Shown here: positions 51,376 to 59,905 of the stretch, in pieces
Layout of the letters: each line of letters opens with the position of its first letter
Position numbering within the stretch: position 1 is the first letter of the stretch
Assembly (NCBI GenBank): GCA_944368775.1
Contig: CALVXB010000009.1
Location: forward strand, 21,545 to 85,544
Length of the DNA stretch: 64,000 bases
Direction of reading: 5' to 3'
From: an uncultured Clostridia bacterium
GTDB taxonomy: Bacteria > Bacillota > Clostridia > Christensenellales > Borkfalkiaceae
Program-made: the position numbers and the translations under genes
The notes under the pieces: model-generated
Database searches by the model: none
Told to the model about the DNA's origin: nothing
Seen by the model: the letters and a program-made list of their open reading frames with translations, nothing else

Positions 51376-52590
51376 TTAAACCGCGTTTCCGGCGGCAAAA
51401 CCCGTCGCAAATGCGATCTGCAGGTTGAAGCCGCCCGTGAAGGCATCTACGTCGAGAAGCTCGCCGCAGAAGTACAGCCCGGGCACTTTTTTGCATTGCA
51501 TCGTCTTGGGGTCGATCTCCTTGACGTCGATCCCCCCTGCCGTCACGATCGCCTCTTCGACCGGGCGCAGCGCGCGCGGCGTAAGGCGAAAATCTTTTAA
51601 GGCGCGCAGCAGCGCGGCGCGCTGTACTTTGGAAACGGAATGGACGGGCAGCGTCTCTGCGACGGCAACCTGCGCCAGAACGGGGCGGATCATGCGCTTG
51701 GGGAGCAATGTTTCGAGCACATGCCCCACCTGCTTATTTTTGGCGGCGTCGAACTCGCGCAGCAGGCGGCGATCCAGCGTCTCCTCGTCCAGCGCGGGCT
51801 TTAAGTCGAGCGAGAGCAGCACAGAAGAGAGGTCACAGTCGTTGAGCAGGCTCGAAAGGGAGAGCACGATGGGCCCCGATACGCCGAAGTGCGTAAAGAG
51901 CATCTCCCCGAACAGAGAGCCGACCTTGCGGCCGCCGCACTGCGCGCTCAGGCGCACGTTCTTCAAAGACAGCCCCTGCAGCGGCTCGCAGCCGTCGCAG
52001 ACGATCCCGCAGAGGGCGGGGCGCAGTTTGCCGACGCGCAGGCCGAAGCCGCGCGCAAAGACGTAGCCGTCGCCCGTGCTGCCCGTCGCCGGATAGGAGA
52101 TGCCGCCCGTACAGACGATGACCGCATCCGCCTCGACCCTGCGCTTATCGGTGATTATGCCAAACATAGTACTCTGCAAAAGCTCGATTTTTTTGACTTG
52201 CTCGGAAAAAGCGAACGTGACGCCGGCATTTCTGCAATACCTTTCGAGGCACTTCGTGACGTCGCTCGCCTTGTCGGATGCGGGAAAGACGCGCCCCCCT
52301 CGCTCCACTTTGAGCGGAAGCCCGCCCTCCTCCAAAAAGCGCATCGTGCGCTCGGGCGGGAAGGCGTAGATGCAGCTTCGCAAAAACTTGGCGTTGTGCA
52401 CGACGTTTTGGAAAAAATCTTCCGCAGGGAGGTCGTTGGTGACGTTGCAGCGGCCCTTGCCCGTGATGTAGATCTTCTTCCCCGCCTTTTCGTTGCGTTC
52501 GAGGACGAGGACGTCGTTGCCGCGCGCGGCCGCCGCATAGGCGGCCATCAGCCCGGACGCGCCCGCCCCGATGACGATCACCTTTTTCAT
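51376..52590 (-). CDS. HI0933-type flavoprotein (NAD(P)/FAD oxidoreductase)
   Basis: A 404-residue flavoprotein of the HI0933/YhiN family (BaiN-like). The FAD motif is VIGAGASGLMAAYAAA (residues 5-20), with GKGRCNVTN near 44 and the C-terminal GLYFCGELLDVDAFTGGFN. The substrate is not known. Residues about 137-146 (LLQSTMFGII) are encoded by a palindromic-element copy just before the conserved DAVIVCTGG strand. It is the upstream neighbour of aroH-cmk, a conserved clostridial order. Confidence 0.88.
   Translation of the reverse strand: MKKVIVIGAGASGLMAAYAAAARGNDVLVLERNEKAGKKIYITGKGRCNVTNDLPAEDFFQNVVHNAKFLRSCIYAFPPERTMRFLEEGGLPLKVERGGRVFPASDKASDVTKCLERYCRNAGVTFAFSEQVKKIELLQSTMFGIITDKRRVEADAVIVCTGGISYPATGSTGDGYVFARGFGLRVGKLRPALCGIVCDGCEPLQGLSLKNVRLSAQCGGRKVGSLFGEMLFTHFGVSGPIVLSLSSLLNDCDLSSVLLSLDLKPALDEETLDRRLLREFDAAKNKQVGHVLETLLPKRMIRPVLAQVAVAETLPVHSVSKVQRAALLRALKDFRLTPRALRPVEEAIVTAGGIDVKEIDPKTMQCKKVPGLYFCGELLDVDAFTGGFNLQIAFATGFAAGNAV
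52153..52180 (+). repeat. Dispersed palindromic element, copy 8 (inside the HI0933 gene)
   Basis: GATTATGCCAAACATAG then TACTCTGCAAA, the same variant as copy 5b. It is translated as LLQSTMFGII. Confidence 0.8.
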
Positions 52591-52613
52591 CGCATATCCG
52601 TAAAAGCAGACAG

Positions 52614-52641
52614 AGCGGGAGAGCTGCGCGGCCCTCCCGCC
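52614..52641 (-). terminator. Hairpin after oadA
   Basis: GCGGGAG and CTCCCGC close a GC-rich loop after the oadA stop. TCTGTCTGCTTTTACGG follows on the minus strand, a weak T tract. Confidence 0.45.
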
Positions 52642-52653
52642 CTGCCTCGTTTA

Positions 52654-54069
52654 TTAAACCGGGTAGACCCCGCTGCCGTCGGCGAGATTTTTGTCGACGC
52701 CGCTCTCGGCGGCCTTGCGCCACTTGAAGAAGTTAAGCGCGACCTGACCGAACACAGCATAGGACAAGACGTCTTCTTCCTGTTCCATATAATCGGCGAT
52801 CTCAGCCTTGAATTGTTCGTATTCGGGCTTTAAGTCGTCCGCCGGGCGATAATCGATGCGCTTTTCGCCGCCGATGCACTTTTGTACGACGGCTGCATCC
52901 GGCTCGGCGGGCAGTTTGCCGTATTCGCCGCGCAACAGCCCCTTGAACTCCTTGGTCACCATCTTGTAGCGCTCGCCCGCAAGCACGTTGAGCACAGCCT
53001 GCGTGCCGACGATCTGGCTGGAAGGCGTCACGAGCGGCGGGTAGCCGCAGTCTCTGCGGACGTTTGGCACTTCCGCGAGCACCTCGGCCAGCTTATCCGA
53101 CTTGTTCTGCTGTTTGAGCTGAGAGATGAGATTGGAGAGCATCCCGCCCGGAACTTGGTAGATGAGCGCGTTGATGTCGATGGAGAGCACCTTGGGCGAG
53201 AGGAATCCGTCCTTCTTCAGGCGGTCTGCGACCCCCTTGAAATGCTCGACGATGGGCAGCAGCTTGCGGATATCGATGCCGGTATCGTACGGCGTCCCCT
53301 GCAACGTCGCGACCAGCGGTTCGGTCGCGGGCTGGCTGGTGCCGTTGCCGAGCGGCGAAAGCGCGCAGTCGACGATGTCTGCGCCCGCCTCGATCGCCTT
53401 GAGGTTGACCATGTCTCCCGTGCCTGCCGTATTGTGCGTGTGCAGGTGCACTTTCGTTTCCGGCTTGAGCTCCTTTTTGAGGCGAGACACGAGGTCGTAC
53501 GCCGTGTAAGGGAGCAACAAGTTGGCCATGTCCTTGATGCAGATGTTGTCCGCACCCATGCTCTCGAGCTGCTTGGCGAGCTTGACGAAATACTCCGTCG
53601 TATGCACGGGGCTGGTCGTATAGCTGATGGCCGCCTCGCATACGCCGCCGTATTTTTTGATCGCCTTCATTGAGGTCTCGAGGTTGCGCGGGTCGTTGAG
53701 CGCGTCAAAGACGCGCACGATGCCGACGCCGTTCTCGATGGACTTAGCGACGAACTTTTCGACGACGTCGTCCGAATAATGGCGGTAGCCGAGCAGGTTC
53801 TGCCCGCGCAGCAGCATCTGGATGGGCGTCTTTTTGAGGTACTTTTTCAGCGTGCGCAGCCGCTCCCACGGGTCCTCGTTGAGGAAGCGCAGGCAACTGT
53901 CGAAGGTCGCGCCGCCCCACGCTTCCAGAGAATAATATCCGATCTCATCCAACTGTTCGAGCACGGGGATCATTTCGTCCGTGCGCATGCGCGTCGCCGC
54001 CTGCGATTGGTGCGCGTCGCGCAGGATGGTGTCGGTGATCATGACTTTTTTGGTATTTTTTTCAGCCAT
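52654..54069 (-). CDS. oadA: Oxaloacetate decarboxylase alpha subunit / 5S-type carboxyltransferase
   Basis: A 471-residue HMGL-like carboxyltransferase. Key motifs: DTILRDAHQS (near 13), EAWGGATFD (near 49) and the metal-binding HLHTHNTAG (near 208). It moves carboxyl groups between biotin and pyruvate/oxaloacetate. It lacks the C-terminal biotin domain, which is supplied by the separate carrier gene. AGGAGAACGGCT precedes the ATG. It is the last gene of the cluster. Confidence 0.93.
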   Translation of the reverse strand: MAEKNTKKVMITDTILRDAHQSQAATRMRTDEMIPVLEQLDEIGYYSLEAWGGATFDSCLRFLNEDPWERLRTLKKYLKKTPIQMLLRGQNLLGYRHYSDDVVEKFVAKSIENGVGIVRVFDALNDPRNLETSMKAIKKYGGVCEAAISYTTSPVHTTEYFVKLAKQLESMGADNICIKDMANLLLPYTAYDLVSRLKKELKPETKVHLHTHNTAGTGDMVNLKAIEAGADIVDCALSPLGNGTSQPATEPLVATLQGTPYDTGIDIRKLLPIVEHFKGVADRLKKDGFLSPKVLSIDINALIYQVPGGMLSNLISQLKQQNKSDKLAEVLAEVPNVRRDCGYPPLVTPSSQIVGTQAVLNVLAGERYKMVTKEFKGLLRGEYGKLPAEPDAAVVQKCIGGEKRIDYRPADDLKPEYEQFKAEIADYMEQEEDVLSYAVFGQVALNFFKWRKAAESGVDKNLADGSGVYPV

Positions 54070-54129
54070 AGCCGTTCTCCTAATTCAATATGAGCCGGGC
54101 GCCGCGCGGGCGGCGCCCGAAAGAATGCG

Positions 54130-55617
54130 TCAGCCGCCAAAGCAGGCGAGCAAGAAGCCCGCAGCGATCGCAGAACCGATGACGCCCGCCACGTTCGGAC
54201 CCATCGCGTGCATCAAGAGGTGGTTGCTCGGGTCCTCTTCTCTGCCGACGTCTTCGGATATACGCGCCGCCATCGGCACCGCCGATACGCCCGCCGAACC
54301 GATGAGCGGGTTGATCTTGCCGCCCGAGAGCTTGTTCATCACCTTCGCCGTCAGCAGGCCGCCCACCGTGCCGAAGCAGAAGGCAACCAAACCGAGCAGG
54401 ATGATCGAGAGTGTGTTGACGGTGAGGAAGGTCGTACCGACGGCTTTGCACCCGACGGATACGCCGAGGAAGATGGTGATGGTATTCATCAAGCCGTTCT
54501 GCGCCTGCGACGAGAGGCGTTCGACGACGCCGCACTCGCGCATCAGGTTGCCGAGCATGAGCATGCCGAGCAGCGGGATCGCGTCCGGCAAGAGGATGCC
54601 GACGATCAGCGTACAGAGGATCGGGAAGATGATCTTTTCGATCTTTGTGACCTCGCGCAGCTGCTTCATCTTGATGGCGCGCTCTTTCTTCGTCGTCATC
54701 AGCTTCATGATCGGCTTTTGAATGATCGGGATGAGCGCCATATAGGAGTAGGCAGCGATCGCGATGGTCGCGAGCAGGTCTTCATTGGTAAACGCCGAAA
54801 GCTGCTGCGTCAGATAGATGGCCGTCGGGCCGTCTGCACCGCCGATGATGGCGATGGATGCCGCCGCAGCCGCGTCAAAGCCGATGATGACGGCCCCGAC
54901 GAGCGTCAGAAAGACGCCCAGCTGCGCGCCCGCGCCGATGAGCATGCTCTTCGGGTTGGCGATCAGCGGGCCGAAGTCGGTCATCGCGCCGATGCCCATA
55001 AAGATGAGCGGCGGGTAAATGACGTTTTCGACGCCGAAGTACAGGTACCACAGCAGGCCGCGGTTGGTCACGTCCATATAGTCGTGACTGATGATGAGGT
55101 CGGAACTTGCAAAGGTCGTGCTGCCGTTTTCGACCACGCCCTCGACGAAGCCCTGCAGCGTGTACAATTCGGAAAAATCTCCGTTCAATATGAGGGTAGA
55201 CGCCGTACCCGCCTGCAGCGCTTCAAAGCTCGCGTAGTAGGTCAGCGTATCGCCGTTCAGATAGCCCGCTCGGATATAGACGATATCATTCGTCAATTCG
55301 GACAGGTAGACACCCGCATACTCTGTACTGCTGTCCTCCGCAATGCCGAGTGACAGAGAAAGGTCGGGCCCGTATTCGCCCCATACGATGTCCTGCGCGC
55401 CGGGGATGTTGATGAGGAACATACCGAAGGCGATGGGCAGGAGCAGCAGAGGCTCGAATTTTTTTACGATGGCGAGATACATCAGGACCAATGCGATGAC
55501 GATCATCACATAGTTCTGCCAATCACCCTGCATGAAGCCGGTCGAGCCCCACAGGTTCTGGAACATCTCAGCCAACCTGTCGAAAAAGCCAGGTGATTCA
55601 GCTGCAAGATACTGCAT
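54130..55617 (-). CDS. oadB: Sodium-pumping decarboxylase beta subunit
   Basis: A 495-residue membrane protein of the OadB/MmdB/GcdB family with about ten hydrophobic segments. Signature motifs are PPLIFMGIGAMTDFGPLIANP (near 202), IGGADGPTAIY near 260 and the C-terminal SAVPMAARI, MHAMGPNVAGV. It decarboxylates carboxybiotin and pumps Na+. The loop at residues about 75-186, before the conserved PPLIF segment, is long and hydrophilic compared with short members of the family. It follows the biotin carrier gene by 13 bases. Confidence 0.92.
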   Translation of the reverse strand: MQYLAAESPGFFDRLAEMFQNLWGSTGFMQGDWQNYVMIVIALVLMYLAIVKKFEPLLLLPIAFGMFLINIPGAQDIVWGEYGPDLSLSLGIAEDSSTEYAGVYLSELTNDIVYIRAGYLNGDTLTYYASFEALQAGTASTLILNGDFSELYTLQGFVEGVVENGSTTFASSDLIISHDYMDVTNRGLLWYLYFGVENVIYPPLIFMGIGAMTDFGPLIANPKSMLIGAGAQLGVFLTLVGAVIIGFDAAAAASIAIIGGADGPTAIYLTQQLSAFTNEDLLATIAIAAYSYMALIPIIQKPIMKLMTTKKERAIKMKQLREVTKIEKIIFPILCTLIVGILLPDAIPLLGMLMLGNLMRECGVVERLSSQAQNGLMNTITIFLGVSVGCKAVGTTFLTVNTLSIILLGLVAFCFGTVGGLLTAKVMNKLSGGKINPLIGSAGVSAVPMAARISEDVGREEDPSNHLLMHAMGPNVAGVIGSAIAAGFLLACFGG

Positions 55618-55630
55618 TGTGCGCCACCTG

Positions 55631-55990
55631 TCAGCCGATCACGGCAAGCAAAGTATTCGTCTCGACGTTGTTGCCGACAGCCGTCTTAAAGCTGATCTTG
55701 CCGTCGCAGGGCGAAGTGATGTCGTTGTCCATCTTCATCGCCTCGAGCACGAGCACGGGCTGATCCTTTTTGACGGTCGCGCCCTCTTCGACGAGCAACT
55801 GCTTGATCATCCCCGGGAAAGGAGAGAGCAGCTTCTCTCCGCCGGCAGGCGCGTCCGCAGCGGGCGCGGCCGCCTTTGCCGCAGGTGCGGGCGCAGCAGC
55901 GACGGGCTGCGCGGAAACGGCGCCCGCCGTGACCTCTTCAACGCCCACTTCGTAGTTTTTTCCGTCGATAGTAACGATAAATTTACGCAT
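55631..55990 (-). CDS. Biotin carrier subunit of the decarboxylase
   Basis: A 119-residue protein. An N-terminal strand region and an Ala/Pro-rich hinge (residues about 25-50) lead to a biotinyl domain with the modified lysine in EAMKMDND near residue 85. It carries carboxybiotin between the carboxyltransferases and OadB. AAGGAGAAACAATC precedes the ATG. Confidence 0.93.
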   Translation of the reverse strand: MRKFIVTIDGKNYEVGVEEVTAGAVSAQPVAAAPAPAAKAAAPAADAPAGGEKLLSPFPGMIKQLLVEEGATVKKDQPVLVLEAMKMDNDITSPCDGKISFKTAVGNNVETNTLLAVIG

Positions 55991-56011
55991 GATTGTTTCT
56001 CCTTTTCCCTA

Positions 56012-56374
56012 TCAGAGTCTTTTGATCCGTTTTACTTGAAATTCGCACGCGGCGTTTTCGCTCGCGTAATAGGCGGCGATCGCCGCCACGATCGCGACGC
56101 GCACCTCCGCGCTGACCTCTTCTTCGGCCGCAGCGACCGGCGCAACGGCAGCGGCGGGCGCAGCCTTCTTTTTACCGCCCAAGGAGGGCAGCTTGCCGAC
56201 GATCTTGCCGCACAGCCAGACGATGAAGATGAGCAGCACGATGCCGAAAAAAGTGACGAGAAACCCGACCAAGGCATACAGCAGCGATTCCGGGATGGAG
56301 ATCTCCGGAACGAGATTCCCCGTGACGCTGTCGTATTCCGGCTTGTCAACCACTGCCAATAACGATAGTATCAT
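56012..56374 (-). CDS. OadG/MmdD-type small membrane subunit
   Basis: A 120-residue protein with one transmembrane helix (LLYALVGFLVTFFGIVLLIFIVWL is the hydrophobic region, residues about 30-53), then an Ala/Pro hinge and a C-terminal helical domain. This is the layout of the delta/gamma subunit that assembles the pump. I chose ATG at 56374 (GAGGTG four bases upstream) over GTG at 56380. It lies seven bases after the carboxyltransferase gene. Confidence 0.85.
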   Translation of the reverse strand: MILSLLAVVDKPEYDSVTGNLVPEISIPESLLYALVGFLVTFFGIVLLIFIVWLCGKIVGKLPSLGGKKKAAPAAAVAPVAAAEEEVSAEVRVAIVAAIAAYYASENAACEFQVKRIKRL

Positions 56375-56381
56375 ACCCACC

Positions 56382-57767
56382 TCACTTCAGCAGCATCTGC
56401 AGCGATGCGACGAGATACTGCTTAACGAACTGCGGGCGGATGATGTTGTCCACATAGCCGTTCTTGGCGGCGTTGATCGGGTCGGCATTTTCGTCGGCGT
56501 AGCGCGCCGCAAGTTTAGCCGTATCCGCCTTCTCGCCCGCAAACTCGATCTCGGCGCCCTTTGCGTCTTCAAACAGCGCGATCTGCGCCGTCGCGAAGGC
56601 GTAGCTGTAATCAAAACCTGCCGACTTGGCGGCAAACAGCGTATAGCCGAGGCCGATGGCGCGCTTCCAAACGACGGAGATCTTCGCGCTCTCAATCAGG
56701 TCATATGTCTCTAAGAGTTTGAAGCAGTTCTTCAGTACCCGGCTGTCGTTCGTCTGCAGGTTGGGGCGGATGCCGCGCACATCTGCAAACGTGATCAGCG
56801 GGAGGCTGTAATAGGAAGCAAACTCCGCAAAGTCGGTGATCTTGGCGACGTTTTCAGCGTCCAAAAGCACACCGTCCGCCCCGTCAAATACGACGGCTGC
56901 GGCGGCGATGCCGCCGACGCGGCCGAGCACGCAGCGCACCTCGGGCGAGCAGCCCTTGCCCACCTCTACCGCGCTGTCTGCATCGAATACGGCTTCGATG
57001 AGCTCGCTCGCCGTGCAGCCTTCGTCCAGCGCCGGGAACACGGCGTTCAGGTCGGCGCCGTTTTCGACGACCGCGCCGCTGAAATCGGGCAAAATATCCA
57101 AAATCTTTCGGACAGTCTCGCGCACTTCCTTATAATTCTCCGCCGTGAAGGAGACGAGCCCGGTGTGCGGCAGAGCCTCCGCCCCGCCTACCTGCGCTTC
57201 GGGCAGGTTTTTGCCGCTCTTTGCGGCGATAACGAGCGGGCTGTCCGCCGCCAAAACGCTGTCCTTCATAAAGAAGGTGAAGTCGGCGCAGGCCGCGAGC
57301 AGGGCGCTCTGCCCGTACACCTCGCCGTCGACGACGGCAAACTGCGGCACGACGCCGTGCAGCTTGGCCGCTTTGGCGAGCAGCTGTGCCATGCCCTCGA
57401 GCGCGGTGATGCCCTCGCCGATCTGCATGCCGCGGCTGTGCAGCACATAGACGATCGGCGTGGAATTTTTTTCCGCGAGCGCGAGCATCCGGCCGATCTT
57501 CTCGCAGCCGGCCTTGCAGGCGCCGCCGTGCAAGACGGCAAAATTCTGCGCCGCAATGTACACGGGGTACCCGTCGACGGTCGCAAAACCGGTGACGACG
57601 CCATCCCCTTCCGCCTCCGCGTCGAAAAGATCGTTCTTAGAAAAGCTGAAGCCGGACAGCTCGACAAAACTGTCGGCGTCGATCAGCGAAGAGATCGCCT
57701 TGCGGATGTCCGTTCCGGCCGCAAGGACTTTTTCTCGCCGCGCCTGCAACAATTTGATCTTGTCCAT
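56382..57767 (-). CDS. Divergent acyl-CoA carboxyltransferase (MmdA-like)
   Basis: A 461-residue crotonase-fold carboxyltransferase, shorter than typical MmdA (about 510). The N-terminal half has LHGGACKAGCEKIGRML and SRGMQIGEGI; the C-terminal half has ITFADVRGIRPN where most relatives have DVPGFLPG, so some conserved glycine positions differ. It would transfer carboxyl from an acyl-CoA to the biotin carrier. GGAGGTCAT precedes the ATG at 57767. It is the first gene after the promoter at 57808-57836. The acyl-CoA substrate is unknown. Confidence 0.8.
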   Translation of the reverse strand: MDKIKLLQARREKVLAAGTDIRKAISSLIDADSFVELSGFSFSKNDLFDAEAEGDGVVTGFATVDGYPVYIAAQNFAVLHGGACKAGCEKIGRMLALAEKNSTPIVYVLHSRGMQIGEGITALEGMAQLLAKAAKLHGVVPQFAVVDGEVYGQSALLAACADFTFFMKDSVLAADSPLVIAAKSGKNLPEAQVGGAEALPHTGLVSFTAENYKEVRETVRKILDILPDFSGAVVENGADLNAVFPALDEGCTASELIEAVFDADSAVEVGKGCSPEVRCVLGRVGGIAAAAVVFDGADGVLLDAENVAKITDFAEFASYYSLPLITFADVRGIRPNLQTNDSRVLKNCFKLLETYDLIESAKISVVWKRAIGLGYTLFAAKSAGFDYSYAFATAQIALFEDAKGAEIEFAGEKADTAKLAARYADENADPINAAKNGYVDNIIRPQFVKQYLVASLQMLLK

Positions 57768-57807
57768 ATGACCTCCCTGTGTCAAAATCCAAATCTAACC
57801 AATTAGC

Positions 57808-57836
57808 ATTATACCGTATTTCTGTCAAAAAAGCAA
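57808..57836 (-). promoter_or_regulatory. Promoter of the decarboxylase cluster
   Basis: TTGCTT (57831-57836) and TATAAT (57808-57813) on the minus strand, 17-base spacer, about 40 bases before the first gene. Confidence 0.7.
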
Positions 57837-58086
57837 TGCTTTGCCCCGTTTTTCCATCCGTTTGATGATAAAAATTTACACGGCGCGCTCACAAATCTTT
57901 CGCGCGGCGATAACGCCGCGCCCGGCCTTTTTCAGAAAAAACGGTGGGTGCACGGGCAAAATAATTGCTTTTTTTGCCAAAGTATAGTAATATAGTAAAA
58001 GGTTATTCAAAGCATTTTAAAGGAATCTTCAAAATAAAAGCAACTAAATTAAAATAACCGGCAGCACCTTATTTCAGGCATCATAC
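57837..58086. other. Spacer between the decarboxylase promoter and the tRNA array
   Basis: The first half is GC-rich with the small inverted repeat CGCGGCG...CGCCGCG near 57904-57921; the second half is AT-rich. No gene, tRNA or clear promoter is seen. Confidence 0.5.
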
Positions 58087-58368
58087 GCTTCCGTAGTTAA
58101 ATGGATATAACAGCCCCCTCTGAAAGGCCGCCGTGGTTCGCGCGAGCGAAGCGACGCTCAGCCGAGGGGACCCCTTCAGGGGTTTCGGCTGATACCCGCC
58201 GGGCGGCGGGAATTTGCAACGCAATACGCTTCCGTAGTTAAATGGATATAACAGCCCCCTCTGAAAGGCCGCCGTGGTTCGCGCGAGCGAAGCGACGCTC
58301 AGCCGAGGGGACCCCTTCAGGGGTTTCGGCTGATACCCGCCGGGCGGCGGGAATTTGCAACGCAATAC
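58087..58368 (+). repeat. Two identical 141-bp tandem units starting with a tRNA-Arg 5' fragment
   Basis: Units at 58087-58227 and 58228-58368 are identical. Each begins with the first 35 or so bases of the tRNA-Arg that follows (GCTTCCGTAGTTAAATGG...), then diverges in the anticodon arm. The rest contains a hairpin, GCCGAGGGGACCCC-TTCA-GGGGTTTCGGC, and ends with CCCGCCGGGCGGCGGGAATT, resembling the tRNA T-arm end. The anticodon stem is broken, so these are pseudo-tRNAs. Confidence 0.9.
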
Positions 58369-58443
58369 GCTTCCGTAGTTAAATGGATATAACAGCCCCC
58401 TCCTAAGGGGCCGTTGTGGGTTCGATTCCCGCCGGGAGTACCA
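58369..58443 (+). tRNA. tRNA-Arg (anticodon CCU)
   Basis: A 75-base cloverleaf with encoded CCA. The acceptor GCTTCCG pairs with CGGGAGT (two G-U pairs), the anticodon stem GCCCC/GGGGC encloses loop CTCCTAA with CCT, and the T arm GTGGG/CCCGC encloses TTCGATT. It decodes AGG. A mobile element follows, so this may be an integration site. Confidence 0.95.
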
Positions 58444-58564
58444 GATAAAAACAAACGAACTCTCTTGTATTTTGAGGGCGGTTTTGTGCAAATAATACGC
58501 CTAAACGACTGATTTTTGCGCAAATTCGTGTTCGTTTGGAAAATCAGCATCTTCGGATGCACGA

Positions 58565-58603
58565 AAAAAGACGGTTATTCTCGCAAGGAATAGCCGTCTT
58601 TTT
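58565..58603. terminator. Bidirectional terminator
   Basis: AAAAAGACGGTTATTC and GAATAGCCGTCTTTTT form a long stem with a TCGCAAG loop, with T runs on both strands. It can end the mobile-element operon on the minus strand. Confidence 0.85.
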
Positions 58604-58624
58604 CTATGTTGATACGGTCAAAAA

Positions 58625-59149
58625 TTATTCGTCAACTTCGGGCAAATTGCCGCTGAAATAGTCATCCGACAGAAAAGTATCGCTATACTCAGGACGTTGC
58701 GTTACACTGTCCACAAAATTATCAAGAATATTTGCGGCTTTCATTTTGTCCGCTTCTGTGTAAAAAGTTCTATGTATATCAATACGATTTTCAGAGCAAT
58801 ACTCAACAATCAGTCTGCGCATGGTTCTGCTTTCGTTTCGGTCGAAAGCCGCGGCAAGATCGTTTGCGGTGGGCTTGACTGCCGGATTCAGTAATTTTAT
58901 GTCTGCCGTCATCTCGTCACCTTTGAGCGCGTCACTCCCTCGAATGCTTGCCCTGTATGCCTCAACAAGTTTTTTCCCTTCCTTGTTTACTCCGTCAAGG
59001 GCTTCTTTTGTTGCGGCTTCCTGCTTTTCAATGTCGTTTTTGGAATAATAATCAGGAAGTCTTTTCATTCTCTGCAATACAGCCATGCTTTTCTGATAAT
59101 CGTCCATTAAAGATCGCATCTTTTCTCTGAGTTCTTTTTTGATATTCAT
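58625..59149 (-). CDS. Mobile-element hypothetical protein
   Basis: A 174-residue soluble, charged, helix-rich protein. The first 70 residues look like a coiled coil (KELREKMRSLMDDYQKS, NDIEKQEAATKEAL). No recognised domain. AAAGGAGATAACTAAGC precedes the ATG. It is the last gene of a minus-strand series that includes an HTH protein and a primase-helicase. Codon and base use are visibly more AT-rich than in the chromosomal genes. Confidence 0.65.
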   Translation of the reverse strand: MNIKKELREKMRSLMDDYQKSMAVLQRMKRLPDYYSKNDIEKQEAATKEALDGVNKEGKKLVEAYRASIRGSDALKGDEMTADIKLLNPAVKPTANDLAAAFDRNESRTMRRLIVEYCSENRIDIHRTFYTEADKMKAANILDNFVDSVTQRPEYSDTFLSDDYFSGNLPEVDE

Positions 59150-59151
59150 GC

Positions 59152-59397
59152 TTAGTTATCTCCTTTTAATAAGTTTTCTGTGTTTGTCAGTAATGCCCAC
59201 ACTAAACCGTCTTTCGGTTCTATATGGTCGATTCTTGCTATTTCCTCATCGGTCAATAGTTCGATTGCCTCATAATAAAATAGTGTCTTTTTCGTCCCGT
59301 CTTTGTAATAAAGCGTTGCCGTTTCAATCAGATCGCTTATGGGTCTTTGCGCCGCTTCCAATTTGCGGATGCGGCTGAGAATGCTATTCCTGTCCAC
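59152..59397 (-). CDS. Small mobile-element protein
   Basis: An 81-residue protein starting at GTG (59397), with GGGGGCGAAT upstream; it begins inside the end of the preceding gene. It has an N-terminal helix (ILSRIRKLEAAQ) and an acidic C-terminus. The N-terminal pattern recalls short phage proteins that follow terminase-like HTH genes, but no function is assigned. A longer upstream frame exists without start support. Confidence 0.5.
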   Translation of the reverse strand: MDRNSILSRIRKLEAAQRPISDLIETATLYYKDGTKKTLFYYEAIELLTDEEIARIDHIEPKDGLVWALLTNTENLLKGDN

Positions 59398-59767
59398 ATT
59401 CGCCCCCTGTTGCCTGTTGTGCCTGTTCAAGTTTTTCAAGGCGTACCAAAATATTGTTAGCCTCGATATATCGCAAACCATGCCGCAATAGCGCGTCTGC
59501 CGCCGATACTTTGATCGTGGTCGGCGTTTTTTCATCTTCCACAATATCGCTCAATGTGTCGATTGCAAGCGTTAAGCGGGCGGAAATAGCATCACACGCT
59601 TCGGCAAGAAAGCATTGTTTTGTTGCCTTGTACCGTTCCAAAAATTCCGCATCTTTCAACTTGTTGCGGACGGTCGATTCCGAACAAAACGCACGCTTTG
59701 CCGCTTGCCTGATACTGCCGCACGTTACAAGCGCGGCAAGGATTGCCTCGTCTCTGTTTCGCTTCAT
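59384..59767 (-). CDS. HTH DNA-binding protein (terminase small subunit-like)
   Basis: A 127-residue protein. Residues about 8-40 form a helix-turn-helix (AALVTCGSIRQAAKRAFCSESTVRN pattern), followed by a long helical region and a C-terminal coiled coil. This resembles small terminase-type or similar HTH proteins of phages and satellites. GGAGGTTTTC precedes the ATG. It overlaps the next gene by 14 bases. Confidence 0.65.
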   Translation of the reverse strand: MKRNRDEAILAALVTCGSIRQAAKRAFCSESTVRNKLKDAEFLERYKATKQCFLAEACDAISARLTLAIDTLSDIVEDEKTPTTIKVSAADALLRHGLRYIEANNILVRLEKLEQAQQATGGECGQE

Positions 59768-59905
59768 GAAAACCTCCCTGAATTGTAGTAAATTTCAGTA
59801 AATTTGCGGTTCTTTGCATTCTTTGCAAAAAAAATGTAACCGTTCTATATTTTCAAAATATATAGGGGTTCACATAAAATTTGCAAAGTTTGCAAAGGCT
59901 TTGAT

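Noticed and set aside
58087..58443. CRISPR-like regular repeats
   Set aside because: Units are 141 bp, directly adjacent without spacers and contain tRNA sequence; no cas genes are near.
58081..58491. Minus-strand frame through the tRNA array
   Set aside because: It is antisense to tRNA-Arg and its repeated fragments; such frames are a known annotation artefact.
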